A stretch of DNA of 64,000 nucleotides from Pyrenophora tritici-repentis (taxonomy: Eukaryota > Ascomycota > Dothideomycetes > Pleosporales > Pleosporaceae), in contig NC_089390.1 in the NCBI RefSeq assembly GCF_003171515.1, positions 4,898,001 to 4,962,000 of the forward strand, read 5' to 3'. This document shows positions 12,689 to 22,989 of this stretch, piece by piece. The notes below the pieces were generated by a model that saw only the letters and a program-made list of their open reading frames with translations, had not been told where the DNA came from and did not search any database. The translations under genes were made by a program, and so were the position numbers. Numbering within the stretch: the stretch's first letter is position 1; the number at the start of each line of letters is the position of its first letter.

Positions 12689-15468
12689 ATGACGCCGCGC
12701 ACGCGCTCTGGCAACGGCGAAGCCGAACCCAAAGTCTACTATTCGAAGAAAGTGCCGCAGCAAGTACACTTTCCGCACAAACGCAAGACGGTGCGCCGAC
12801 GCACCTCGCCAGTTCAAGATGGGTCAGGGAAGCGCCAACTGGTCTTTGTGCCGGAGAAGATGAAGAAGCAAGGTACACCAAGAGTGGTTGGGGACTCGGA
12901 TGAGGAAAGCGAAGGGGGTCTGAAAGACGGGGATGTGTCAATTTCCCCCCAGGCAGACAAGGAACACAGCAAGACGAGAAAAAGGAAGAAGACGGGCAGA
13001 AATTGCGACAGTGAACCTTTGCAAGAAGATGGTAGTGAAAAGGATGAACCCGTTGGACCTGTGAAGAAGCGCCAACGGAAAGCCGCTGCCCCGAAGAACA
13101 ATCGGCGCTCGAGGCGTGTCCAACCCGACTCCAACGATGACAACGACGGATCGACCAAGCCTGATAGAGAACGTACGCTGAGAAGGCAGTCAACTATGAC
13201 ACAACTGGTAGAAGGACGGAAACCATTACCAGGCTCCGAGGGCCCCGACTTTAGGCCTGTAAAGCAGGGGCCGCGTCTGAGCTGGAGTGGGAAAGGCAAA
13301 GCAACTAAGGATGGGAAACAGCGGACGTTGACCCAAATGGTGTCTGGCATGCGTCCACTGGAGATCATGTCAGATGAGGATGTGGAGGATACGCTGAGCG
13401 ATGTTGAGGCCCAGGAGGCGGATAGCCATAATTATCGAGATGCGGTAGCGCGGCGGCTGGCGCAACAAGGGCTCTATCGGAATGATCACGGCGACGATGA
13501 AGAAGCTGGAGAGAACATGCAACCTGGTGTGGAAACGGAAGCCCAGGAGAATGAAGAAGTAGCAGACGCACAAGACGTACCTGAACTTGTAGTGCAGTCA
13601 GTCGAAGATGATACGAACGGAGAAGGTGAAGACAGCTACAAGCCAACCCAATTCATCGATGCTCCCATTACAACAGTAACACACCGGACAACGCGAGAAA
13701 GGGCGGTGGTACCAACCGTAAAGATCAGAGAAGCATCACATGTACAACAGAAGGCTGTCAGCTTCCGCAAAGCCCGATTCAGTCTTCTTTCTACCCCAGA
13801 GAAGCGACGTGTCCGTGAGATACCATCGTCTCAATCGCCGGCTGACTCACCGCTATCAACACAATTTACGCCTCACAGGTTGCATCGGTCGCCACTGAAG
13901 AGATGTACAGGAAATGAGATCCAAGCACCAGAGACGCCGTCGAAACGTAAACAAGTCACTTTCAGGGTGCCATCCAAGACTCCTGTGCCGCCTCCTAGTC
14001 TGAGGAAATTTGAAAGCACAATCCAAGACTCCGAGGATGAAGATGAGGGGATTTTTGAGGATGATGCGTCATCAAGCGGGCGTTGTGTCGGTACTGAAAC
14101 GCAGGCAATGATCGATCAGATCGATCAAGCTTGTGCTGATGCAGTTGAGGAGAGTGAGGCTGAGGCTGGCCTATCGCCGGAACTGGATGAGGTATCTTTG
14201 CTGAGGAGTCTTAATGAGGCTTCCCCTGAACTTGGAGAGCCACAGACACAGTCGAGTGGCCGACAGCAGCGGACTGTCCCAGATGAAGATTCACACCCTC
14301 ATGCTGAGTTGATCAGCATCAAGCAAGAGCCTGTTGAAGATGTAGAGGTAGACGACCTAACAGCGTTACATGCTGCCCGATCGCAACCACCACACAAGGG
14401 ATCCATGGAAAGTTCTGCTACCATTGCTGCAGAAGCAGAGCTACCCACCTTTACGGAACAGCTTCACTCCACGCCGCCAATCGTCCAAGACACATGCCCA
14501 TCAACACCCATGGCAATTCCCGAAGATTCCTCAGACGAAGAATCCACACCCCAGCCAAGAAAACAACCCATCCAGTACCCCCCGCCAACCCAGGTTCAAC
14601 AATCCACAGATCTCGACGGCGAACTAATTCAAGTCCCGCGGTCCCCAACTCCTCGACGCTCCGAGACACAGGAATCCCAGACCAGCAAAGCAGAACAGCA
14701 AATCCAAAGCGAATGGTTCTCATACTCGCAATATGTACACAATGCTCGACCCCCCTCAATCCTTCAGCATGCAAGCCGCACCCGACGCGTTCAGCTACAA
14801 CGCAACACCGCGACCTCCACCCACCACTGCCTTGAACCCGCACCAAAACCAACACGCTCACCGACACACAGCCACTACCACCCACGCCGCCAGCCAAGCC
14901 ACCACAATTGACGAAATCACCCAGCGCACACCACGAAAGAACAACACAACCCAACATGTCTTAAGCACACACACAACACCACACCGCATCGCCAGCTCCC
15001 AACCCACCATTTCACCTATCAGACCTCCGCCGCTGTTCATACCGAGTAGTTTCCCCAGTCCAGAAAGAGCAGGCGTCGAGGGCTGGAGTAGTCCTGTGCT
15101 GGGGGGTGCGACACAGGGTGCAGGCGGTGGCGGGTATGGTAGGAGTAGTCAGTGGGGAGCGAGTTTGGAGGATTTTAGTATTCCGCTGCCGCCGCCGATG
15201 CCGTTGGTAGGGAGTAGTTGGGGTAGGGGCAACGGCAAGGTAAAGAAGGGGACGCGGAGGGGGAGGGGTTGTCATGGGGGATGGGTGTGGTCAGCCGGGG
15301 TGTGAGAGTTGTACGTTTGATGTGGATGACCTGCCGGTGGTGGGAAGGAGTGGGAGTATTGGGGTTAGGGGCAATGGCAAGGGCAAGGGCAAGGCGAGGG
15401 GGAGAAGGAGAGGTTGTGATGGGGACGGGTGTGGTCAGCCGGGGTGTGACAGCTGTGCGTTCTATTAG
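12689..15468 (+). CDS. Disordered, probably nuclear protein of unknown function, frame broken by two +1 homopolymer shifts
   Basis: The first frame gives 740 residues from ATG 12689 but ends in low-quality sequence. Good-looking sequence continues in the next frame after a C6 run (14750-14755), and again in the third frame after a G5 run (15276-15280), stopping at 15468. Ignoring one base at each run gives a coherent frame of 925 residues. The protein is low-complexity, rich in Lys/Arg clusters (KKRQRKAAAPKNNRR, KRKQVTF) and acidic Ser/Asp/Glu patches, which suggests a nuclear location. Two related short motifs, QSTMTQLVEG (about 169) and QRTLTQMVSG (about 211), recur; they resemble a weak PCNA-interaction box but lack the aromatic pair. 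The C-terminus is duplicated and carries GCGQPGCxSC Cys motifs. I recognise no domain. A short intron (GTACAC to TTCAG, 33 bases) would also bridge the first shift but is too short to be likely. Confidence 0.6.
15220..15465 (+). repeat. Imperfect tandem duplication at the C-terminus of the 12689 gene
   Basis: Copy 1 (about 15220-15318) and copy 2 (about 15361-15465) share a G-rich stretch (GGGGCAAYGGCAAGG) and the block GGTGTGGTCAGCCGGGGTGTGA. Each copy encodes an Arg/Gly/Lys-rich run followed by GDGCGQPGCxSCxF. Copy 1 has one more G than copy 2 at the aligned position, which is why its frame shifts. Confidence 0.7.
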
Positions 15469-16158
15469 GAATGATTTGTAGTACGCGGTATAGTAACAGT
15501 GAAGTAGTTTTATCAGCTTTCATGAATACATTCTCTATGTAATCTAAATACACTTACTGTCCTACCCTATCCCATTCTACAACTCTACACCATTAACCCT
15601 AGCCAACCTCCCCAGATTCAAAGCTAAATCATTAGTACAGCATCTAGCGGAAGATTAAGTCTCAAAACCAGAAAACGAGTTGCCCATGGCGCACCGTCAC
15701 TGTTTTGGAAATATCAAAAGAATACATGTATCCTTGCTTGTTTCTGTAGGTAGAGAAACACATCGGGCAGCCGGACTTGACGTCGGTGACGACTTCAAGT
15801 CCGGCTGCAAAGCCCGATATATATCTAGAAGAGAATAGAGTAAGGTAATGGGGTGTTGGTAGATGGGGATGTGAGGGAGCTTGTATGTAGAGTGCGGAGT
15901 TTTGATGGTTCGGCTAAGCGGGGTGGGGAGATGGGTGACTAAGCAGATAGATGCGCGCTAGCTGGAATGGGAGGGATAGGATAGGTTGGGATGACAGTGT
16001 CCAACTGCTCATAAGAAGAAGAGTTTCAGATTATGATTATGAGATTAGGACTGTTAAACTCTCTCTCTATCTATCTACTGATTAGGCACCCATTACAATA
16101 AGTCCACCCTCACAATCCACTGTCCCACTACGCCTTCCCTACCCCATCACACACATAC
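15469..16158. other. Intergenic region between convergent genes
   Basis: No coding potential. It holds the 3' ends of the two converging genes and the strong hairpin at 15762-15818; the remainder is G-rich, non-repetitive sequence. Confidence 0.55.
15762..15818. repeat. Long near-perfect inverted repeat (hairpin)
   Basis: The left arm ATCGGGCAGCCGGACTTGA (15762-15780) pairs with TCAAGTCCGGCTGC (15795-15808) and, after a three-base bulge, GCCCGAT (15812-15818). The loop itself contains CGTC/GACG, which can extend the stem. It lies between two convergent genes, so it could be a transcript-end hairpin, the remnant of a small inverted-repeat element, or a structured RNA. Confidence 0.6.
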
Positions 16159-17148
16159 CTAAATCCCCGTATTAACAATCGAATACGTAAATCCATTCTC
16201 CTTGATCACCAGCGCCTCCCCCGGCTGCTCTACATCACCCTCATCGCAATCCGTCCAAACCCCCTTAAACAGCGTCGCCGCCGAATACGCCGACAGATAC
16301 CCCTTCTGCCCCTTACTAACACTGAACCCCTCCTGGATACTTGTCGTCGTACTCTCCGTATACTCCATACCAAACGTAGTCTCGATGCTAAACAAGCCTT
16401 CGATGCCGCCGCCCGCGGTCAGCGAATAAGAGGTGGTGACAGATTTTTCCTCTTCGGAGCCGACGGTGATGGGACACCCGTCTTCGGTACCGTTGGTGCA
16501 GTCGACTATGTTGGAGATTTGGACACTTTCCGTGGTGGATGGCTGGGTGGATTCGACGCGGAAGCCACCGCATTTGGGTGTGCGCTTGGTTAGGTGGGAG
16601 GACGCGGGGAGGGCGCGGCGCGAGACGCCGCTGCCGCCGTGGGGGAAGGCGGAGAAGCTGCGGGCGGGACCGCCGATGTTGAATTCGACGCAGTTGCCAT
16701 TATCTGTGTAGGGTAATTTAGTTGGGTGTTCGCAGGACGAGTGTCACGACATACCGATCATCGTGGCAAAGGTAGCACCGTTGGGAGTGCATGTCTTGTC
16801 ATCCCTTGTGAAGACCATTTGCATCTGATCGAACGGACTGTCTTCGACTTTGGCCCAGAAGGGCGTTTCGGAAGGAAGCTCGATTGGGTTGCAACTGTAG
16901 TCACCTGGCTGGCCGTTGGCGACGTTATCGAACGTGTAGAGACACAGGCCATACATCCTATTGATGCAGTCTCTGTCGGAGTAGAAGCCCAGGTCTCCAA
17001 AGTAAACCTGTCCATCTTCGGTTGTGGGCCCGCAGTTTTCGGGTCCGGAGGTATCCTGGCGTTGCATGAGGGGGCTACGCATGGAAGGAGCGGCGGAAGC
17101 GAGGGTGGTGAGCACCGCGAGGCTGCTCAGGAATGCATGGGATGGCAT
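16159..17148 (-). CDS. Secreted Ser/Thr-rich protein of unknown function
   Basis: Two exons (17148-16755 and 16703-16159) joined across a 51-base intron give 312 residues. I choose the ATG at 17148 because it begins a clear signal peptide (MPSHAFLSSLAVLTTLASA); the longer frame to 17280 merely runs through the TATA region. The mature N-terminal part has paired Cys (ENCGPTTEDGQ, RDCINRMYGLCLY, YSCNP, KTCTPNG, NGNCVEF), suggesting disulfide bonds. The C-terminal 110 residues are alternating Ser/Thr/hydrophobic strands (SVTTSYSLTAGGGIEGLFS, TTFGMEYTESTTTS, then KGQKGYLSAYS and WTDCDEG). This pattern is seen in fungal secreted proteins that resemble aerolysin-type beta-strand domains. That resemblance is from memory of the pattern only, and pore formation is not claimed. 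Effector-like or cell-wall roles are equally possible. Confidence 0.8.
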
Positions 17149-19386
17149 GATGGATAGGAGGGTGACAATTGGTGTCTGAGGGGCGGCAGAGAGTGAATGA
17201 GTGACTTGAGAAATGGATTGAATGATGAAGAATAGATCAATGGGGTATATATGGGTATATATGGTATTCTGTACCTTCAATCTTTTGGTACGGATACCGT
17301 TGTTCCCGTTGATATGTTGAGACTTGCGGGTGCAAAGGGAGTCCTAGCTCGTGCATTCACACCACCATAGATACACTAAGTTCGAGAGATGGGGTACTGC
17401 AAGGCTTACATTACAAAAATGTATGGTTGCAAAAGAAGAGGAAAATAGCTTGTTTGTTCTAGCGGGGTCGTTCAGTGATAGCCCTCGAGGTTGCTGAGAT
17501 TCGTGTTCTACGACTCTTCTATTGGATCTCTAAATGCATATGAGAGTTAAGAGATAGAGTGATGAGGTCGTGGTCGATGTCTCCCCTCATTCATTGGCTT
17601 CAGTTTCCTCCATGGCTTCAAGAGCTTGTCCGAGGTTATTCTCAAGTTTGCTTTTGCAATGCAAAAAGTTTTAATACTCTGCATGCATATATCGGCCGAT
17701 TTCCACTAGTTATGATAAAGATGGTGTTTGTAGGGTCGGAGAGTTTACTGCCAACATTTTTCACATAGGACGATCAAGGCAGTTCGACCCGATACCAAGC
17801 TTCATTAACGGTATGGGAGAACTTGAGTCGGGCAAGTTCAGCCCTTAGGAAGCGGATCAGAATCTATCCGAAAGCTAGTGTACCGTTCGAGGTTCAAAAG
17901 AACAACAGTCAAGTGGTTTGACAGCACCGGTGCAGCAAAGTACTCCACCATAACCCCGGGTGATTGCTTATACTCGACACGCTATAGCTGCTATGTCGAT
18001 CAAACTGCTATCGTGAAGTATAATCAGGCCATTTTCAATGCATTTCTAGCCCCGCGCAAACACGCATGCCGCCGGTTGCACGAGCGTGCAGCAGGAAATA
18101 GGTACCGTGTTCAATGTTAATCCAGTATTTCCATATGACACACCTACTGGGTTGGACCATTTTGAACGCTACATCCATCTATGGGGAGTAGGAAGTGCCC
18201 AACGACGTGCGTGGGGTATGCTGATGCGTCTCGTGGAGTAGGCGAACCGGCAGTGACACTTTTGACGTTCTTCTGGTCAAAGCGAACATAAGTTCAGCAT
18301 GAGGTCCCAGCATCGCAGTCGTTAGTATAGGAAACTCCACATAATAGGCGTTCAGCAGCCCTCGCAGTCCCGACACTACTTGAGACACCAAAAAGCAAAC
18401 AGCGCCCGCGCACCTTGATCGCGGCTGAAGTTGCCGATCTGCACAGTAGATAAGTGTCTTTCGGGTCGGAAACATGATGGCTTTATCTTTTCGATAGTTT
18501 TGGGATTCATGGTCAGTATGCGTCTCCTTAGGTCACTTATTTTCTTGCTCTTTCACATTGGAAGGGCTGGTCACACAGCTTGATAGGGCTGATACTCATT
18601 ATTTGATGTTCCAATATATGAATCGTCCTCGTCCTTCGGCCCTCGGGCTGTGTCGTTAAGAAGCGGCCAAAATTTCTATCAAGCACCGACGCAATCACGC
18701 ACATACCTTTGTAAACCCGGGAGGGTCCACCCTGGTGCAGCTCCCGGACCATCGCTCCTGCCTCACCAGCATTGCGAGTTGATCCTCTAATGCAACCAGG
18801 CTCCAGATTTGATAGAAATAAGATGGCCAGCCATGTTCGCCATCTCATGCAACTACCGTCGGTTTCACCCCAGCCACATCAGCTTCAGCCACTATCAATG
18901 GTCCCGGAGAGGGAACCGGCACTAAAGGTACAGCGTGTAAACCAACCCCCTCATATGTACCCAAGACTTGGCAATCGACGGCGCGCGATATGCCGCAATC
19001 ATAGTGCATCCCGAGTAACCACCTCTATCTAAATCGGGGATCTAGCTCAACACATTCGATCATGTGATGACGCGTGAGCCAGACTAACCCAGTGACTAAA
19101 TACGGAAGGCTCCCTGTTGGACAGCGAAACATCTGATTCCAGACCTACACAGCGGGGGTATGACGTTGTTAGTTCTCCAACCTCTTTGGTGTAGCGCTAC
19201 GTAATCAAGGTGCATGTGTGCACCCGAGCATGCTGGGGCAACAAAGTGGAGTAAAAGCAGGATTTCGTTCATATTCCAATCACCTAGGACTTCTCGGTAT
19301 ATGTTTCTTGACATATTCATTGTACAAACCACTTCCGGTTCACTTCGCAACTCACTCTACACAACCTTCCGGATATAGCAGCCGCC
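17149..19386. other. Intergenic region between two divergent secreted-protein genes
   Basis: About 2.2 kb, the shared upstream region of the genes at 17148 (minus) and 19387 (plus). The short frames in it (up to about 100 codons) show no domain, signal peptide or splice logic. I see no transposon ends or tRNA-like sequence. Confidence 0.5.
17246..17262 (-). promoter_or_regulatory. Twin TATA-like boxes of the secreted-protein gene
   Basis: Two TATATA stretches (17246-17252 and 17256-17262) lie about 100-115 bases upstream of the minus-strand ATG at 17148, a usual position for a TATA element in an inducible fungal gene. Confidence 0.5.
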
Positions 19387-20393
19387 ATGAGGACTACCAC
19401 CTTTCTCCAAGCAACGCTCTTCGCTCTCTCCTCATTAGCACAAGACGACAGTCCCAGTCTGCCAACGATCGGTACCCTGAAACCAGGCATCGGAAACACG
19501 CCAGAAGCACTCCAAGTGAGCGAGAATGTCGGCCGGTATCCGGATGATACAGAATTGGTTACTTTTTCACGCACGTACAATGGCACACAAGAGGAATGGT
19601 CATGGCGGATCAACGTTACCAACGTCCCTGTGCCGAACGAAATCAACCAACTGGGTATGAAGGGGGCGGATTCGTCCGAAGGTCACCAAGTCGTCAATGT
19701 GCAGTGGCAGTTGGGATGGCCTAACGACAAGAACACCAGTTTGCAGCAGTACCTTGTCGAGAAGAATATGAAGGCATCGTTCGGCGCTATGATATCGAAC
19801 AAACCCATCAACATTACGAAGAAGTACGAAAACGACGACAATGGGGATTGCATGCCCCTGCTGGGTGAACAGTGTGTACAGTCGCTCACAGAGTCTGCGT
19901 CAAAAGGCGATGATATTCAATTCCAAGGGCTTGAGGGCTGCGCAGATTCCCTAGAACTCCAAGGCGACGGTGAAGTGCAGAGCGGTACCTCATGGGGTTA
20001 GACACTTCCATTCGCCCTAAAAGCTTGCATTAGCTAACAACGCATGTAGTCATTGACCCCGCAGGCCATATGTATTCGAACAGCTCCGACACCAGCACGT
20101 TGTTGTATCACAACGACACTTTGCTCTATCGGACCTCAGACATCGCGCCAAACTCGACTCAACATGCTCAAGCTCTGAGGGCCGTACAGATCTTTGTCAT
20201 GGGTTTCAAGTATGCAGATGGATTACCAGATGGTACGAGTAACGCTACTGTGTTGTGCCGGATCGTAAACCGGTCCACTTATGGCGCACTGGAGACACCT
20301 CCGAGGAGTGACGCCATTACGACCTTGCGTCTGTCTATGGGTATAGTCTGGGGTAGCGTCATTCTGAGCACTTTGGTTTCCATGTGGCAATAA
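19387..20393 (+). CDS. Secreted, N-glycosylated and possibly membrane- or GPI-anchored protein of unknown function
   Basis: Exon 1 (19387-19996) and exon 2 (20050-20393) are joined across a 53-base intron with a GCTAAC branch site, giving 317 residues. The N-terminus is a signal peptide (MRTTTFLQATLFALSSLA). The body has at least six N-glycosylation sequons (NGTQ, NVTN, NTSL, NITK, NSSD, NATV, NRST) and four to five Cys. The C-terminus ends in a hydrophobic stretch (MGIVWGSVILSTLVSMW) with almost no tail, as expected for a GPI-anchor signal or a single membrane anchor. No catalytic domain is recognisable. It converges on the dehydrogenase gene with only 76 bases between stop codons. Confidence 0.75.
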
Positions 20394-20469
20394 TGAGTGC
20401 GTATTAGATGCTTCTTTCCTATCCATCTTACCGACAATGTTTAATGGAGCGTTCAAAGCGTTCGCTTCT

Positions 20470-21461
20470 CTAGAATACCATGGCCCCACCGTCAGCAATA
20501 ATATCTGTTCCGTTGATGTATCGTCCTGCATTGCTACACAACAACACCAGTGGCCCAGTAAGCTCCCATGGATGACCCATGCGTCCCATCGGGTTCCTAT
20601 CGTTCCAGCTCTTGCGCGCTCTTATCAAGCCGTCGCCATCGTTGAGTATCGTGTCCATGTACCCTGGACTCAGGCAGTTAACCCGAATACCATAACTACT
20701 CCACTCTGCCGCCAAGCTCTTCGCCAAAGACAACAACGCTGTCTTGGAAGAGTTATACGCGCATTGTGGCTGTGGGTAGTTTGTGTGGTGCGCGGATATA
20801 CTGGCTGTGAATGTAATGCTTCCACCACTCCCCTGAGCGCGCAGCTGCTTAGCAACAGCTTGCGCGCAAAGGAAGGAACCTGTAAGGTTGATATCGTGTG
20901 TGCGTCGCCATTCATCGGCCGCCATCTCGATGGCGTGTGTACAGCCCACAACCCCCGCGAAACAGCAGAGCATCTCTACGCTGCCGAGGACCTTCACCGT
21001 GCTCTCTAATGCCGACGCAATCGCGTTCTCATCGCGGACGTCGACGGCTTCGGTGATTATACGTGCGTGCGGGAACTTGGAGTGTAGCGTCTTGACACTC
21101 TCAAAGGCTTGGTCAGGGTTCATGTCCCACAAAGCGAGACCGGTGGCACCGTGCTCGAGTAGGGCTTGGGCAGCTTCGAGTGCAAGTGTACCTGCACCGC
21201 CAGTGACTATATTCACTCCATTAGCTACATAGCTAGCGATGGATTGCATGCGACAGTAGGAGTGAGGCTTGTACCCTGTGCAGGCGTTCACGTACTGATC
21301 GCATTGCCCTTGACCTCGAACCTATACTGAGCTCTCTGTGCCGCAGAAAGGTCCTCTGGAGGAGGTCGGGGCGCAGTGAGGGGATTCTCTGCTGTCGACA
21401 GTGTCATTTCTGGCAACTGTCTGTTGACGAGCGCAGCGCGTTCATCTGCTTTGTCCGTCAT
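20470..21461 (-). CDS. Short-chain dehydrogenase/reductase (classical SDR, possibly polyol/ketose type)
   Basis: Exon 1 (21461-21296) and exon 2 (21206-20470) join across an 88-base intron to 300 residues. The splice creates the NAD(P)-binding motif ITGGAGTLA (residues 56-64), so the ATG inside the intron region, which opens a longer frame to 21291, is not the start. Further classical SDR marks are FAGVVG (cofactor-stabilising NAG position), a catalytic Ser in TASIS (about 191-193), YNSSK (Tyr206, Lys210), and NCLSPGYMDT after the active site. The acidic residue in LWDMN at the end of strand 2 suggests NAD preference. The roughly 55-residue N-terminal extension before the Rossmann fold is like that of fungal arabinitol/sorbitol-type dehydrogenases, but the substrate cannot be read from sequence. 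Confidence 0.9.
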
Positions 21462-22989
21462 TGTAGGCTAGGATGAAGGGTTATTGCTGTTTTGGTAGTA
21501 AGTTTAGCACGTATAGCCAAAAACCTCAACGTCTTTCCGATATGGAGCAATGCTTTTTAATCCATGATTTCGGACCACAGACGTCCGTGGTCACAGAAGC
21601 TTGGTGGAGCTCGTGGAGCTTGAGCATCACACGATGATACGCGACTTACCCCGCCCCCACCAGGTGTACTTTCACCCCTGTGGAGTTAGGGAAGGTTGGC
21701 CGAGCTCACATCCCCACGCCCTCATCATACTATATTCTCGTTGTTGGGTGACTACTATTATCGTAGCATACACACCTGTTTAGCTGATTAACCCCTCTTA
21801 AAAGCGCTTTTTGTTACTTTTTGGATAATGTGAGGACGTGTCTCCATCTTGACCTTTGGCAACATGCATGCCTGATACGTCGTCGATGAGAATGCATGTA
21901 TTTTCTTAGTTCTACTCATTTCATATAGACTGAGTGGGATACAATAGATTTACCTCGCGAGGGTGAACCAATTCACTTCGCACTTCACCGGTTGGGCTCG
22001 ATCTCAATGTCTGTTGCGAACCCAGCACGCCATGGACTATCACCACACCGCAGCAATTGCTGAATGACTACAGTGAATATCGGTTCCCAGAGCACATGAA
22101 CCCTCGCTATTTGTCCTTCAAGTCCATTTGAGCCCCTGACTCTACCTGGATCAATCACAATTCCAGCAATGAAAGATGCAACTGAAGCGACACCACCGAC
22201 CCTCCACCAAATGACCTCTTAAAAGCTATGCGTTCGAGTCGAGAGATCGCTATCATCGAACAGGGAGGTTGGAAGCACGAGCTGCGTTCCAAAAATAACA
22301 CGCTTTCTACACCTATCTCATTGAGCGTATGTGGCCTAATGATTCCACCGGCGACACCTGCGGAAAATCGATCTGTACATGGAAATTGAAAGCGACACGA
22401 ATACGAAAACAGCTGGAGTGAGGATGATGACGACAAAGACAAGGCCATGAAAGTTGAATCCGGAGCGTTGGGCACTTACCACCAAGGGTCGCCATCATGG
22501 GTCAATTGGAGAACGACCGGGTACATGGAACTTATGTGGACAGTCAGCTCCAGACTTCGCCACGAAGATCATGCTCTGCGTTCTTCTCGCCGTCTTGATC
22601 AACAGTGTGTGGATGCATAGAAAGGAGTCGCAAAGGCGGGCCACCTGCCATCACTGTCCACTCTGTGACGCATCGGGTATCTGATGGACGAAGCTAGTCA
22701 GAGAAAGGTTACGTGTTGCGTGGGGACATGAGGGTCTAGGGATATTAGGATCTTCGGCTTAGACATATGAACCTTCGATGTTGTGGATGTATTAGTATGC
22801 AAAGAAAATCTACAGTCCTTTCCTCTCGACCTACGTGCATGCTTCAATCATCGCTGTGCTCGCTTCTATCTAGTTCCAAAATAAAATTCGCACAATGGTA
22901 TCCCGTATCCAGAAACGCCCGCAATAGTAACTCAAGGAGAATCGACTGGGCTAGTCGCAAGCTGTCTATTTCTCTCTTCCAATAAACGT
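21462..22989. other. Intergenic region upstream of SDR, 3' of G-alpha-like gene
   Basis: 1.5 kb without a supported gene. A near-palindrome (GACCACAGACGTCCGTGGTC, 21572-21591) lies about 120 bases upstream of the SDR start and could be a regulator site. The remaining short frames have no recognisable content. Confidence 0.5.

Noticed and set aside
21207..21291. Alternative SDR start at ATG 21291
   Set aside because: It lies in the intron; using it would replace the conserved N-terminus and the ITGGAG motif start, whereas the spliced form restores both.
22155..22475. Small Ser-rich protein upstream of the SDR gene
   Set aside because: Low-complexity Ser run only, no signal peptide or domain.
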